Below the pieces are notes generated by a model, which was not told the origin of the DNA, did no database searches, and saw only the letters and a list, made by a program, of their open reading frames with translations. DNA of 64,000 nt from Ruminococcus sp. Lineage in GTDB: Bacteria > Bacillota > Clostridia > Oscillospirales > Ruminococcaceae. Shown one piece after another: positions 47,012 through 57,135 of this stretch (position 1 is its first letter; each line of letters begins with the position of its first letter). Location: contig JAFUAO010000079.1 of NCBI GenBank assembly GCA_017460665.1, positions 1 through 64,000 of the forward strand, given 5' to 3'. The position numbers were made by a program, and so were the translations under genes.

Positions 47012-48445
47012 TTATCTGTCGTTATCTGCGATCAGCTCGGCGAAGGTCTCGATGTAGGTCTCTGCCGAAGCGGACCAGCTATGATCGAAGCCCATAGCAC
47101 GCCGTGTCAGGTCCTTCCAGACCGGCTCGTCGTAGTAGTCACGCTTTGCCCTCCAGACAGCGTCCAGCATATCGCCGGCGTTGTAGGTCTTGAAGGTGAA
47201 GCCGTTGCCGTTCTCGCCGCCGTTGTCACGGACGGAGTCACGAAGGCCGCCTGTCTCACGGACGATAGGCGCAGTCCCGTACCTCATGGCGATCATCTGG
47301 GCAAGGCCGCAGGGCTCGCTCTGAGAGGGCATGAGGAACATATCTGCTCCGGCGTAGATCTTATGGGAGAGCTCCGGCACGAAGCCCGTAGTTACCGAGA
47401 CTCTGTCCGGGAAGCGGTAAGCCATCTCCCGAAAGAAGTCCTCATACATCTTCTCGCCGGCGCCCAGAACAGCGAACTTCACGCCGCTGTGGACGATCTC
47501 CTCGAAAACGCAGCGGATAAGGTCGATGCCCTTGTGCTTCACGAATCGGCTGACGATACCGATAAGGGGCTCGTCAGGGCTCCCGCCGGTAAGTCCCAGC
47601 TCCTCCATAAGAGCGGTCTTGCACTTGGCTTTGCCGGAAAGATCTGAGGCGCTGAAGTGTCCGGCGATGAATGGATCCTTCTCCGGGTCGTAGAGGTCAG
47701 TGTCGATACCGTTCATGATGCCCTTCAGCTTGTACTGCTTGGTCACCAAGATCCGGTCAAGGCCGTGGGCGTACCACGGGTCAAGGATCTCCCAGGCATA
47801 GCTCGGAGAAACGGTGATGATCTTGTCAGCGGTCTCGACAGCGCCCTTGAGCATATTGATATACCCGTCGTATTCAAGGAGGTTGGCGTTATACTGGGGG
47901 ATGCCCATTACCTCGTCAAGTATCTCACGGCCGTACTTGCCCTGATACTCGATATTATGTATGGTGAACACGGTGCGGAGCTTATCGTAGCCCTGCTGAT
48001 ACTTGTAATAGATGTTGTAATAAACAGGGATCAGGGCGGTCTGCCAGTCGTTGCAGCTTATTATATCGGGCTGAAAGTCGATATACCGGAGCATTTCCAG
48101 AACGGCCCTATCGAAGAAGACGAACCTTTCGCAGTCGTCGTAGAAGCCGTACATACCGTCCCTGTTGAAATAGTACTCATTATCGATGAAGAAGTAGGTC
48201 ATGCCCTCTGACTCTGTCTTGAAAATACCGCAGTACTGCTTGCGCCACGAAACATCGACGGTGAGGTTGGTGACGAACTCCATATCCTCTCTCAGAGAGG
48301 GAGCTATGTCCTTGTACAGCGGTATGACGATAGCGCAGCTATGGCCCTTGGCGCTGATCGCCTTAGGCAGTGAGCCCACCACGTCTGCAAGGCCGCCTGA
48401 GGCTGCAAAGGGCACAGCCTCGCTGGCAGCAAATAGTATTTTCAT
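47012..48445 (-). CDS. glgA: Glycogen (starch) synthase, ADP-glucose dependent
   Basis: 477 residues. The ATG at 48445 is preferred over the GTG at 48451 by spacing from GGCGGTGG. A GT5 enzyme that extends alpha-1,4-glucan from ADP-glucose. The N-terminal KILFAASEAVPFAASGGLADVVGSLP holds the KxGGL-like substrate loop (here SGGL). YAGADMFLMPSQSEPCGLAQMIAMRYG in the second Rossmann domain contains the conserved catalytic Glu. It is the last gene of the glycogen operon, 17 bases after glgD. Confidence 0.95.
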   Translation of the reverse strand: MKILFAASEAVPFAASGGLADVVGSLPKAISAKGHSCAIVIPLYKDIAPSLREDMEFVTNLTVDVSWRKQYCGIFKTESEGMTYFFIDNEYYFNRDGMYGFYDDCERFVFFDRAVLEMLRYIDFQPDIISCNDWQTALIPVYYNIYYKYQQGYDKLRTVFTIHNIEYQGKYGREILDEVMGIPQYNANLLEYDGYINMLKGAVETADKIITVSPSYAWEILDPWYAHGLDRILVTKQYKLKGIMNGIDTDLYDPEKDPFIAGHFSASDLSGKAKCKTALMEELGLTGGSPDEPLIGIVSRFVKHKGIDLIRCVFEEIVHSGVKFAVLGAGEKMYEDFFREMAYRFPDRVSVTTGFVPELSHKIYAGADMFLMPSQSEPCGLAQMIAMRYGTAPIVRETGGLRDSVRDNGGENGNGFTFKTYNAGDMLDAVWRAKRDYYDEPVWKDLTRRAMGFDHSWSASAETYIETFAELIADNDR

Positions 48446-48462
48446 AGGCACGCCACCGCCTG

Positions 48463-49584
48463 TCAGATACGGCCGTTCTTGCCGATATAGAGCGGATAGG
48501 TCTCAGAGCCTGTGAGCACCTTCTCGTCGCTGATCTCAACGTTCTTGTCGGTGATGATCGAAGAGATACTGCAATTATTGCCGATCTTAGTGCCCTGAAG
48601 GATAACTGAATCCTTCACGACGGTGCCCTTTCCGACCTTGACGCCGCGGAAGAGTATGCTGTTCTCAACAGTACCCTCGATTATGCAGCCGTCTGCGATC
48701 AGTGAGTTCTTGATCTTGGACTCAAGGCCGTACTTAGCCGGGCCGTTGTCGCCCACCTTAGTGAACACGGGCATATTCTTCTTGAAGAGCTGATCCCTCT
48801 TCTCGGAATCCAGCAGGATCTTATTGGCCTGATAGTAGTTCTGGATACTGTCTATCCTCATGAAGATATCGTTGTGCTCATAGCCCATGATCTTGTACTC
48901 GTCCTTCTTGCCCTGTAAGATCTCACGGGTGAAGCTGTACTGATTGCGGCTGGAGGCGTCGAAAACGATCTTCTTGAGGAAGTCCTTGCTGACGATCATC
49001 ATCTCCAGCCACTGAGCGCACTCGCCGGAGAACTGAGGATCCACCAGCACACCGTTTAGGCGCTCGTCTGAGTCGAACTCCAAGATCGTGGAGCAGCTGC
49101 TCTTCTCGCTGTCGTAGAAGCTCCTGCTGTAGATCAGGGTGATGTCGGCCTCGGTAGCCTTGTGCTGCTTGAGCACGGGGTTGAAGTCGATGGTCGTTAC
49201 CACGTCGCAGTTGGCAAGGATAACGTACTTCGCAGAGGAGTGCTCAACGAAGCTCCAGATATTGCTCAGTGCGTCCAATCTGCCCTTGTAGATACCGCCG
49301 GTCTGGCTGTAGGGAGGCAGCAGGTGAAGGCCGCCCTTCTTACGGGCAAGGTCCCACTCACGGCCGGATCCTAAGTGGTCCAGCAGGGATCCGTAGTTGG
49401 ACTTAGTGATGACGCCCACCTCGGCCACGCTGGAATTTACCATATTTGAAAGAGGGAAATCGATCAGCCTATAGCGTCCGCCGAAGGGTATCGATCCCAT
49501 GGTCCTCTGCTTAGTCAGCTCGCTGACATAAGAATCGTGCATACTTGCAAAGATCAGTCCTAAAACATTATAATTGACACTCAT
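48463..49584 (-). CDS. glgD: GlgD-type glucose-1-phosphate adenylyltransferase subunit
   Basis: 373 residues, ATG at 49584 after GCGGAGG. A nucleotidyltransferase fold plus left-handed beta-helix, related to GlgC ([20 protein letters not shown]), but the N-terminal GGxGxRL pyrophosphorylase loop is replaced by LIFASMHDSYVSEL. GlgD proteins of Firmicutes are therefore regulatory or non-catalytic partners of GlgC in a mixed tetramer. It lies 14 bases after glgC. Confidence 0.93.
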   Translation of the reverse strand: MSVNYNVLGLIFASMHDSYVSELTKQRTMGSIPFGGRYRLIDFPLSNMVNSSVAEVGVITKSNYGSLLDHLGSGREWDLARKKGGLHLLPPYSQTGGIYKGRLDALSNIWSFVEHSSAKYVILANCDVVTTIDFNPVLKQHKATEADITLIYSRSFYDSEKSSCSTILEFDSDERLNGVLVDPQFSGECAQWLEMMIVSKDFLKKIVFDASSRNQYSFTREILQGKKDEYKIMGYEHNDIFMRIDSIQNYYQANKILLDSEKRDQLFKKNMPVFTKVGDNGPAKYGLESKIKNSLIADGCIIEGTVENSILFRGVKVGKGTVVKDSVILQGTKIGNNCSISSIITDKNVEISDEKVLTGSETYPLYIGKNGRI

Positions 49585-49598
49585 TGTACTACCTCCGC

Positions 49599-50825
49599 TC
49601 AGATATTTTCGCCGATGATCTGCTTGGGATCCACGGACTTGTTCTCAGAAACGGTGACATTGTGGCCCACTACTGCGATTCCCCAGTCGTCACGGTTCTC
49701 CACCTGCTCGGGGCTCTTTCCGATGTGAGCGCCGCTCTCGATCATGCAGTCGCTGCCGACGATAGCGTACTCAACGACAGCGCCGGACTTGATCACCGTG
49801 CCGGGCATAACTATGCTGTAGTTGACCGTAGCGCCCTCCTCGATCGTGACGCCTGAGAAGAGGATAGAGAAATCCACTGTACCGTTGACCTTGCTGCCCT
49901 CTGAGATCATAGAGTTCTCGATGCAGGCGTTGTCGCCGATGTACTGCGGGGGCATATAGTCGTTCCTGGAGTAGATCTTCCAGCTCGGGTCGTAAAGGTC
50001 AAGGGGAACGCTGGGGCTGAGCAGGTCCATATTGGCCTCCCAAAGGGAGTCAAGAGTACCTACGTCCTTCCAGTAGCCCTCGAACTCATAGGCGAACAGG
50101 CGCTGCTTATCTCTCAGCATGGAGGTGATGATGTCCTTGCCGAAGTCCTTGGACCACTTCTCGCCACGGTCACGCTTAGCGTTGGCGTCCTCCTCGTTCT
50201 CGATGAGGTACTTCTTCAGCTTATCCCAACTGAAAACATAGATGCCCATAGAGGCAAGTGTGGACTTAGGCTCAGCAGGCTTCTCCACGAAGTCTATCAC
50301 CTGGTTCTGGTCGTCACAGATCATGATACCGAAGCGTGAGGCCTCAGCCTTGGGAACGTCGATGACTGAGATAGTGCAGTCTGCGTTGTTCTCGATGTGG
50401 AAATCCACCATCTTTGAGTAATCCATCTTATAGATGTGGTCGCCGCCCAAAACGACAACATACTCAGGGTCATAGCGCTCGATGAAGCGGATGTTCTGAT
50501 ATATGGCATTGGCAGTGCCCTCATACCATGAGGCGCCGGTCTGGGTCTCATAGGGAGGGAGCACATGGACTCCTCCGTTCAGCTTATCCAGATCCCAGGG
50601 CTGGCCGCTCCCGATGTACTCGTTGAGCACCAGGGGCTGATACTGAGTGAGCACGCCAACTGTGTCGATACCGGAGTTAGTGCAGTTCGACAGAGGGAAG
50701 TCGATAAGGCGGTACTTTCCGCCGTAGGGAACTGCCGGCTTTGCCACGTTCTTAGTCAGAGCATAAAGTCTGCTTCCCTGACCTCCTGCAAGGAGCATGG
50801 CTACGGTCTTTTTCTTAGTATACAT
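49599..50825 (-). CDS. glgC: Glucose-1-phosphate adenylyltransferase, catalytic subunit
   Basis: 408 residues, ATG at 50825 after GGAGG. Makes ADP-glucose from ATP and glucose-1-phosphate. The catalytic loop [23 protein letters not shown], the Asp in [11 protein letters not shown] and FVEKP are present; the C-terminal beta-helix has the hexapeptide pattern. Order glgB-glgC-glgD-glgA gives the full synthesis set. Confidence 0.95.
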   Translation of the reverse strand: MYTKKKTVAMLLAGGQGSRLYALTKNVAKPAVPYGGKYRLIDFPLSNCTNSGIDTVGVLTQYQPLVLNEYIGSGQPWDLDKLNGGVHVLPPYETQTGASWYEGTANAIYQNIRFIERYDPEYVVVLGGDHIYKMDYSKMVDFHIENNADCTISVIDVPKAEASRFGIMICDDQNQVIDFVEKPAEPKSTLASMGIYVFSWDKLKKYLIENEEDANAKRDRGEKWSKDFGKDIITSMLRDKQRLFAYEFEGYWKDVGTLDSLWEANMDLLSPSVPLDLYDPSWKIYSRNDYMPPQYIGDNACIENSMISEGSKVNGTVDFSILFSGVTIEEGATVNYSIVMPGTVIKSGAVVEYAIVGSDCMIESGAHIGKSPEQVENRDDWGIAVVGHNVTVSENKSVDPKQIIGENI

Positions 50826-50874
50826 AGTATTCCTCCTGAAAAATATGTTGTTTGAGAGAGTTTTATATCATCCG

Positions 50875-52842
50875 TCAGGAAGACTTTTTCCTTGACGGAG
50901 CCTTGGTCTTTTTAGCGGGAGTCTCCCCTGCTGCCTTGGGCGCCCTCTTCTTCACGGGAGCGAATTTGAGGTAGAGCACTGACAGCGGCGGAAGGGTCAT
51001 AGCGATGCTGTTGTCGAAGCCGTGCATAGGCACAGGGTCCGACTTATAGGCCTTCTCGCCGAGGCCTGCTCCTCCGAACTCAGGTGAGTCGGTATCGAAC
51101 ACCACCTTGTACTTGCCCTTTTCCGGGACGCCGATACGGTAGTCTCTGCGCTCGACGGGCACGAAGTTGCAGACAGCGATGATCTCCTCATGGGCGTCGT
51201 TGATCCTGCGGAAGGAGATGACGCTCTGCTTATAGTCGTCGTTAGAGATCCATGCGAAGCCCTCCCATGAGTCGTCGTTCTGCCAAAGAGGAGAGTTCTC
51301 CAGATAGAACTTGTTGAGCTTCTCGGAGAATTTCAGCATATTCCTATGAGAGTCGAACTCCATAAGGCCCCAATCCAGCTGTGACTTATAGTCCCACTCC
51401 TTCATCTGGGCGAACTCCTGTCCCATGAACAGCAGCTTCTTGCCGGGGTGGGCCATCATATACGCCAGGAACGCACGGTATGAGGCGAATTTCTGGTCGT
51501 ACTCGCCGGGCATCTTATTGATCATGGAGCACTTCCCGTGGACCACCTCATCGTGAGAGATCGGCAGGATATAGTTCTCCGAGAATGCGTAGAAGAAGGA
51601 GAATGTCAGCTTGTCGTGATTGAACGCACGGTAGATCGGGTCAAGTGACATATAGCTGAGCATATCGTTCATCCAGCCCATGTTCCACTTGAAATTGAAG
51701 CCCAGTCCGCCTATATCCGTAGGCTTTGTGACCAGCGGCCATGCTGTTGACTCCTCAGCGATCATCAGGGCGTCGGGGTGCTTTGAGAAAACGGCCTCAT
51801 TGAGGTGCTTGAGGAATTGTACTGCCTCAAGGTTCTCGTTGCCGCCGTAGATATTGGCGACCCACTCGCCGTCCCTGCGGTCGTAGTCCAGATAGAGCAT
51901 AGAAGCCACGGCGTCCACTCTCAGGCCGTCAACGTGGAACTCATCGAACCAGTAGTTCGCACTTGAGATAAGGAAGGAGCAGACCTCGGCCTTGCCATAG
52001 TCGAAGACCCTCGTGCCCCAAGCCTTGTGCTCACGCTTGCGCTCGTCGGTATACTCATAGCAGCAGGTGCCGTCGAACTCATAAAGTCCGGGGGCGTCCT
52101 TGGGGAAATGAGCCGGCACCCAGTCGAGGATGACGCCTATCCCTGCCTTATGGAACATCTCCACCATGGTCCGGAAGTCGTCCGGAGTGCCATATCGGGA
52201 GGTGGGGGCGAAATAGCCGGTCACCTGATAGCCCCATGAGCCGTCGAAGGGGTACTCGGTAAGGGGCATGAACTCCACATGGGTGTATGACATCTTCTTT
52301 AGATAAGGTATGATCTCCTTAGCGAAGGTGATATAATCGAGGAATACCTCCTCGCCGTAATTCTTCCATGAGCTAAGGTGGACCTCATAGATATTGACGG
52401 GGCTCTTATAGACCACGTTCTTGTGCTTCTCGGCGGCCCAGGTCTTGTCGTCCCACTCAAAGCTGCTCTCAAAGATCTTTGAGGCAGTACCCGGGCGGGT
52501 CTCATAATGAGCAGCATAAGGGTCAGATTTCAGCAAGATCCTGCCGTCCCTTGTTTCGATGCTGAACTTATAAGCGTCGAACTGGGCAAGACCGGAGATA
52601 TTGGCCTCCCAGACACCGTCTGCGATGAGCTCCATAGTATTCTTCGAGCGGTCCCATTGGTTGAAATCCCCCACCACGGAAACGCTGACTGCATTAGGAG
52701 CCCAAACTCTGAAAGTGAAGACCTTGCCACGGCCCCTCTTCTTTGAATGAACGCCGAAGAATTTATAGGCCTCGTAATTTTTCCCCTGATAAAAAAGATA
52801 CAGCGGGAAGTCGTTGGAATTGTTATTATTTTTAACAGACAT
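50875..52842 (-). CDS. glgB: 1,4-alpha-glucan branching enzyme (GH13) with Lys-rich tail
   Basis: 655 residues, ATG at 52842 after AAAGGAGG. An N-terminal CBM48 module (about 25-125; FRVWAPNAVSVSVVGDFNQWD) precedes the GH13 barrel. VDGLRVDAVASMLYLDY holds the nucleophile Asp, MIAEEST the acid/base Glu, and ISHDEVVHGK the third acidic residue. It makes alpha-1,6 branches. The last 30 residues are a Lys/Ala/Pro tail that other branching enzymes lack; its role is unknown. It is first in the operon. Confidence 0.95.
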   Translation of the reverse strand: MSVKNNNNSNDFPLYLFYQGKNYEAYKFFGVHSKKRGRGKVFTFRVWAPNAVSVSVVGDFNQWDRSKNTMELIADGVWEANISGLAQFDAYKFSIETRDGRILLKSDPYAAHYETRPGTASKIFESSFEWDDKTWAAEKHKNVVYKSPVNIYEVHLSSWKNYGEEVFLDYITFAKEIIPYLKKMSYTHVEFMPLTEYPFDGSWGYQVTGYFAPTSRYGTPDDFRTMVEMFHKAGIGVILDWVPAHFPKDAPGLYEFDGTCCYEYTDERKREHKAWGTRVFDYGKAEVCSFLISSANYWFDEFHVDGLRVDAVASMLYLDYDRRDGEWVANIYGGNENLEAVQFLKHLNEAVFSKHPDALMIAEESTAWPLVTKPTDIGGLGFNFKWNMGWMNDMLSYMSLDPIYRAFNHDKLTFSFFYAFSENYILPISHDEVVHGKCSMINKMPGEYDQKFASYRAFLAYMMAHPGKKLLFMGQEFAQMKEWDYKSQLDWGLMEFDSHRNMLKFSEKLNKFYLENSPLWQNDDSWEGFAWISNDDYKQSVISFRRINDAHEEIIAVCNFVPVERRDYRIGVPEKGKYKVVFDTDSPEFGGAGLGEKAYKSDPVPMHGFDNSIAMTLPPLSVLYLKFAPVKKRAPKAAGETPAKKTKAPSRKKSS

Positions 52843-52866
52843 AATTCAGCCTCCTTTGCTATTTTC

Positions 52867-52895
52867 ATTTTATCAGGATCAGCGAAATTATTCAA
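52867..52895 (-). promoter_or_regulatory. Promoter of the glycogen operon
   Basis: Minus strand TTGAAT (52890-52895), 17 bp, TAAAAT (52867-52872). The leader is only about 18 bases. Confidence 0.75.
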
Positions 52896-52946
52896 GCATT
52901 TTCATTATTTATAAAAAAATTTCAGACGTTACGCTAATTTTTACCT

Positions 52947-52996
52947 GTCTCTTTAGTGCAATTTGACAGATAATAGACTGTCTATCACAAAGAGAC
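52947..52996. other. Structured intergenic stem-loop between spoIIE and glgB
   Basis: GTCTCTTT and AAAGAGAC arms plus a GTG/CAC extension close a 50-base structure with an inner AGAC / GTCT hairpin. It follows the spoIIE stop, but the T-run is poor. It may act as terminator or RNA stabiliser. Confidence 0.45.
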
Positions 52997-53014
52997 TTTG
53001 TCTAAAATAACACA

Positions 53015-55258
53015 TCAGCGGCTGTTTTTTGAGATCCTGATCCCTATCACCGTAACGTCGTCCGGTCGGAAGGTAGGTGCGAACACCGGCGCCTTTCCGC
53101 AGATCTGGTCCACGATCGTTTTCAGGTCTCCGCCCTTCAGGAGGAGCTCCTTGATGAACAGGTACTCCCCCTCTGAGATCCCGTCGGAGAACATGATCAC
53201 CGTGTCCCCCGGCGAGACTTGGAAGGTGTTGGTGCTGACCTCGGACTGCTGACAGATCCCGATCGGGAAGGTGGGGGCAGAGACCTTCAAAACGCTCCCC
53301 CCGTGAAGGATCAGAGTTGGCGCAGCTCCCGATTTTACGGTCTCTAAGAGGCCACGGTCCAGGTCGAAGCGTGATGCGTCAAGGGTCGCAAAGGCCTCCT
53401 CACGGGACTTGGTCAGCATGACGGAATTGATCAGCCGCACGGCGCTGAGGCAGTCGGCTCCCCCGGTCATCAGGCGCCGGAAGAGCTTCACCACCAGCCG
53501 GCTCTCCAGAGCAGCCTCCCGGCCGGTACCCATGCCGTCAGAGAGCACCACCGTGGCCGTGCCGGTGCCGTCGTTGAAGGAAAGGCAGGTGTCGCCGTTC
53601 TCTTTGGAGCCGCTGGCGCAGGAGGAGGCTCCGTAGACCTCCACCGCCAGCCTCGGAGGCTCGAAGAGCCGGATCCTGATCTGGCGGCCGGAGCTGACAG
53701 GCTCGGTACACTCAAGATGTGTCCCCAGCTCGTCGGCGGCAAGGTCGCAGACCCTGAGGGCTTGTCCGGGAGGATCCTTGGGCGAAAAATAGAGCTCGAT
53801 CAGCAGCCTCCCCGACGGCGCATACCCGGCGATCACCTCCTCGGGTGCGATCCCCCGGCGGCGGAGCCTCTCCCCTACGGCCTTGCTCAGGGCGCCGGAG
53901 TACCTGAGCTGGGCGGTCCGGCCGGAGCTGCGGACGATCTCCTCGGTCAGGCGGAGCTGCTCGAAGAGGAGCCGGCGGCTGTCGGCGCTGCGTAGCTCCA
54001 TGACCCGGTCGGCCATCTCCTCCCGGCGGAATTTCCGGAAGGAGCCCACAAGGTCCTCCTTCCGCAGACAGCCCGAGAGCTCGTAGGGGAAGGGCTCACG
54101 GGAGGTCTCGCCCATGGCTGCGAGTCGTGCGAAGCCCTTGGCGGTGGGCTCCTTTTCGGTGTGCCAGCAGACCATCTTCCGGTAGCAAAGGTCGCAGACG
54201 TCATGGCAGACCTTCGCCGAAATATCGGGCTTTTCCTCGCTCACATCTAGGAGCTCGCCCAGCTTTTCGGCCTCCTTGCGGACCGCCCCGATCGAGTCCG
54301 AGAGGAAGTTCATCCGGGCGCTCATTATATCCGGCATGGCGTGGAGGGCCTCGCTGCCGGCGGCGATCCACTTGTCCGAGTAGAAGGGCGCTGCCAGCAC
54401 GAATACCGCCGAGGCGATGAAGATGTCCAGCAGCCCATAGACGCTCTCCTCGGTGAAGCCGGAGAGGATCATCAGCAGGAAGTTCATCACGAGGAAGGCT
54501 CCGGCGGCAGTTGCTGCCCGGAACCGCCCCATATAGCCTGTCAGCAGGCCGGCTGCCGGCAGGAGCGCTATCAGGGCGCCCTTGTCCGGCGAGGCGAGAA
54601 AGGCTCCGCAGACCGTGAGGGCTCCGCAGAGGACGCCTCCCAGCTGGCTGTAAAAATAGGCCGCAGTCAGGGTAATTATTGCTCCGAGGATCATGCCGAT
54701 ATTTATATAATGTATGTCCACTGTGCAGAGAGAGGCAGTGTAGACCGTCAGCACAGCCGCTCCTGCGCAGCCGCCCTTCCCTGTCAGGTCCAAGACCCGG
54801 CACTGTCTGATGCTCCCAAGGACCGTACCGAGAGCCAGCGTGGTCCCGCCGGCCAGCGCTCCGTAAAAGGCGTAGAACAGCAGTCTTTCGCCCATATTAC
54901 CCATGACGGCGGAGACTGCCGCTCCCGACAGCAGCACCGACACAGCCGTGACCGCCGCAGAGCTTTTGGGAGCCTCGGCCTTCTCCGTCACCAGCTTGGC
55001 GATCACGATCAGTGCCATCGCCGCCAGCTTCACCATGGCCTTGCCCACTGCTCCGGTCATGATGCACCGGAGGAGAGCTCCTGCCAGGACGGCAGCGCTG
55101 TTGGGGAGAGAAAGCGCTCCGGAAAGGGATATATCGCCGAATGAGGCCGCTCCTGCAAGGCTCGTCCCTGAGAGCAGCCAGCCTCCTCCGAGAGAAAATG
55201 CGAAGGCCAGCACAGAGGCCGCCGGGCTCTCCGGGGAGAGAGATCTGAGTTTTGCCAT
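53015..55258 (-). CDS. spoIIE: Stage II sporulation protein E (PP2C phosphatase)
   Basis: About 747 residues; the ATG at 55258 is 6 bases from AGGTG, with earlier in-frame GTG and ATG too close to it. About ten membrane helices fill residues 10-310. A cytoplasmic middle region has a Cys-rich patch (CHDVCDLCYRKMVCW). The C-terminal PP2C-type phosphatase (about 540-747) carries LSDGMGTGREA and MFSDGISEG metal ligands. SpoIIE dephosphorylates SpoIIAA to release sigma-F in the forespore, so it implies at least a sporulation ancestry. The length is slightly short of the Bacillus protein. Confidence 0.93.
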   Translation of the reverse strand: MAKLRSLSPESPAASVLAFAFSLGGGWLLSGTSLAGAASFGDISLSGALSLPNSAAVLAGALLRCIMTGAVGKAMVKLAAMALIVIAKLVTEKAEAPKSSAAVTAVSVLLSGAAVSAVMGNMGERLLFYAFYGALAGGTTLALGTVLGSIRQCRVLDLTGKGGCAGAAVLTVYTASLCTVDIHYINIGMILGAIITLTAAYFYSQLGGVLCGALTVCGAFLASPDKGALIALLPAAGLLTGYMGRFRAATAAGAFLVMNFLLMILSGFTEESVYGLLDIFIASAVFVLAAPFYSDKWIAAGSEALHAMPDIMSARMNFLSDSIGAVRKEAEKLGELLDVSEEKPDISAKVCHDVCDLCYRKMVCWHTEKEPTAKGFARLAAMGETSREPFPYELSGCLRKEDLVGSFRKFRREEMADRVMELRSADSRRLLFEQLRLTEEIVRSSGRTAQLRYSGALSKAVGERLRRRGIAPEEVIAGYAPSGRLLIELYFSPKDPPGQALRVCDLAADELGTHLECTEPVSSGRQIRIRLFEPPRLAVEVYGASSCASGSKENGDTCLSFNDGTGTATVVLSDGMGTGREAALESRLVVKLFRRLMTGGADCLSAVRLINSVMLTKSREEAFATLDASRFDLDRGLLETVKSGAAPTLILHGGSVLKVSAPTFPIGICQQSEVSTNTFQVSPGDTVIMFSDGISEGEYLFIKELLLKGGDLKTIVDQICGKAPVFAPTFRPDDVTVIGIRISKNSR

Positions 55259-55388
55259 ATTCATCACCTGCTAAAAAAGTCATCATTCCCATGATACCAC
55301 AGCTCCCCTGCGTAATATGTCGGAATGGGTACATAACTATTTTTATATGGCAATAAAGTTTCAAAACTCTCCGGGAGTGGGCGCTTTT

Positions 55389-55421
55389 GTTCTAAAGAAC
55401 GGAAAATAAGTTCATCTGAAC
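55389..55421. promoter_or_regulatory. Pair of GTTC/GAAC palindromes, candidate operators
   Basis: GTTCT-AA-AGAAC (55389-55400) and GTTCA-TC-TGAAC (55410-55421); centres are 21 bp apart, two helical turns. They lie between the divergent spoIIE and flotillin genes. Apart from these and the flotillin promoter nothing is seen in 55259-55596. Confidence 0.4.
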
Positions 55422-55512
55422 CTATTTTGCGGTTGTCTGAAGTTCACCTCCTCCATATCCCCGGATATTTGACCTCATGATAAAAACGTATGGGGCGATT
55501 TTCCGCAATATA

Positions 55513-55541
55513 TTGACTTTTTTCGGAATATGCTGTATAAT
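55513..55541 (+). promoter_or_regulatory. Promoter of the flotillin gene
   Basis: TTGACT (55513-55518), 17 bp, TATAAT (55536-55541). Confidence 0.85.
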
Positions 55542-55596
55542 GGTCTCATACGGTACCGCATACCGAAAAAATGTAAATGATATGGAGGATACGATC

Positions 55597-57111
55597 ATGG
55601 AAATGAACATCACAACGATCATTATCATCGCAGTAGTTGCCGTGTTACTGATCATCATCCTGGCTATGGGCTATATAAAGGCTCCGCCGGATACCGCTTA
55701 CATCATCTCAGGTCTGAGACGAAAGATCATCATCGGAAAGGCCAGCGTAAGGATCCCATTCTTCGAGCGTGTGGATAAGCTGAAGCTCCAGCTCATCGCC
55801 GTAGACGTAAAGACCTCCAGCGCTGTTCCTACCGCAGACTACATCAATATCAACGTTGACGCCAACGTTAACGTCAAGGTCTCCAGCGACCCCGTACTGA
55901 TCAAGCTGGGCGCAGAGAACTTCCTCAATAAGGACACCGTCTACATCGCTAAGGTGGCCAGAGAGGTGCTGGAAGGCAATATGCGTGAGATCGTGGGCCA
56001 GATGACCCTCGTTTCTATGGTGAACGACCGTAAGGCTTTCGCTGAGAAGGTGCAGGAGAATGCGGCTCCCGACCTGAACAGGATGGGCCTTGAGATAGTT
56101 TCGTTCAACGTCCAGAACTTCACCGATGACCAGAACCTCATCGAGAACCTGGGTATCGACAACGTTACTACTATCCAGAAGAAGGCCGCTATCGCAAGGG
56201 CCGAGTCCGAAAAGGAGATCGAGATCGCCAAGGCTCAGGCTATGAAGGAGGCCAACGACGCAAGAGTAGTTGCCGAGACCGAGGTAGCTCAGAAGAACAA
56301 CCAGCTCGCTATCCGTCAGGCCGAGCTCAAAAAAGAGGCCGACACCCAGCTCGCTATCGCCGACGCTGCTTACGAGATCCAGAAGGAAGAGCAGCGTAAG
56401 ACCATCGAGATCTCTAAGGCCAACGCCAACATCGCTGCTTCCGAGAAGGACGTTGAGCTGAAGGCTAGAGAGGCCGAGGTAACTGAGAAGTCCCTGGAGG
56501 CTCAGGTAAAGAAAAAGGCCGAGGCTGAGAAGTACGCTGCTCAGCAGGATGCCGACGCTAAGCTGTATCAGCTCAAAAAAGAGGCCGAGGCCGACCGCTT
56601 CCAGCGTGAGCAGGAGGCTGAGGCTCAGAAGGCCGAGGCAGAGGCCCAGAAGTTCGCCCGTATGCAGGAGGCCGAGGGTATCGCTGCCGTTGGTCAGGCC
56701 GAAGCCGACGCAATCCGTGCTAAGGGACTTGCTGAGGCCGAGGGTATCAACGCTAAGGCCGAGGCTATGAAGAAGTACGGCGAGGCTGCCGTTCTGGAGA
56801 TGTACTTCAAGGCTCTCCCCGAGGTAGTAAAGAACGCCGCTGCTCCCCTGTCCAGCGTTGACAAGATCACCATGTACGGTGAGGGCAATTCCAGCAAGCT
56901 GGTAGGCGACATCATCAACTCTACAACTAAGATCACCGACGGTCTCACCGAGGCCACCGGCGTTGACATCAGAGCTCTTCTGGCAGGCTTCCTTGGAGGA
57001 AAGATCGCTGACGTGAGCGGAGCACCTGCTGCTCCGGCTGCTCCCGTTCCTCCTCCGCCTCCGGCATTCTACTATCCGCCCGAGGCCCCCACTGACGGCA
57101 CAGAAGAGTAA
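55597..57111 (+). CDS. Flotillin-like SPFH protein (FloT/YuaG type)
   Basis: 504 residues; the ATG at 55597 is 8 bases after GGAGG. One N-terminal helix (about 4-26) is followed by an SPFH domain (about 30-200; YIISGLRRKIIIGKASVRIPFFERVDKL in parts) and a long Ala/Glu/Lys-rich coiled coil (about 200-410) that drives oligomerisation. The C-terminus is Pro-rich (VPPPPPAFYYPPEAP). Flotillins organise lipid microdomains and help assemble signalling and secretion complexes. A SdpI-like gene follows 24 bases later; no NfeD gene accompanies this copy. Confidence 0.93.
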   Translation: MEMNITTIIIIAVVAVLLIIILAMGYIKAPPDTAYIISGLRRKIIIGKASVRIPFFERVDKLKLQLIAVDVKTSSAVPTADYININVDANVNVKVSSDPVLIKLGAENFLNKDTVYIAKVAREVLEGNMREIVGQMTLVSMVNDRKAFAEKVQENAAPDLNRMGLEIVSFNVQNFTDDQNLIENLGIDNVTTIQKKAAIARAESEKEIEIAKAQAMKEANDARVVAETEVAQKNNQLAIRQAELKKEADTQLAIADAAYEIQKEEQRKTIEISKANANIAASEKDVELKAREAEVTEKSLEAQVKKKAEAEKYAAQQDADAKLYQLKKEAEADRFQREQEAEAQKAEAEAQKFARMQEAEGIAAVGQAEADAIRAKGLAEAEGINAKAEAMKKYGEAAVLEMYFKALPEVVKNAAAPLSSVDKITMYGEGNSSKLVGDIINSTTKITDGLTEATGVDIRALLAGFLGGKIADVSGAPAAPAAPVPPPPPAFYYPPEAPTDGTEE

Positions 57112-57135
57112 GCCGCTCCGCTGGGAGGGATAAGT

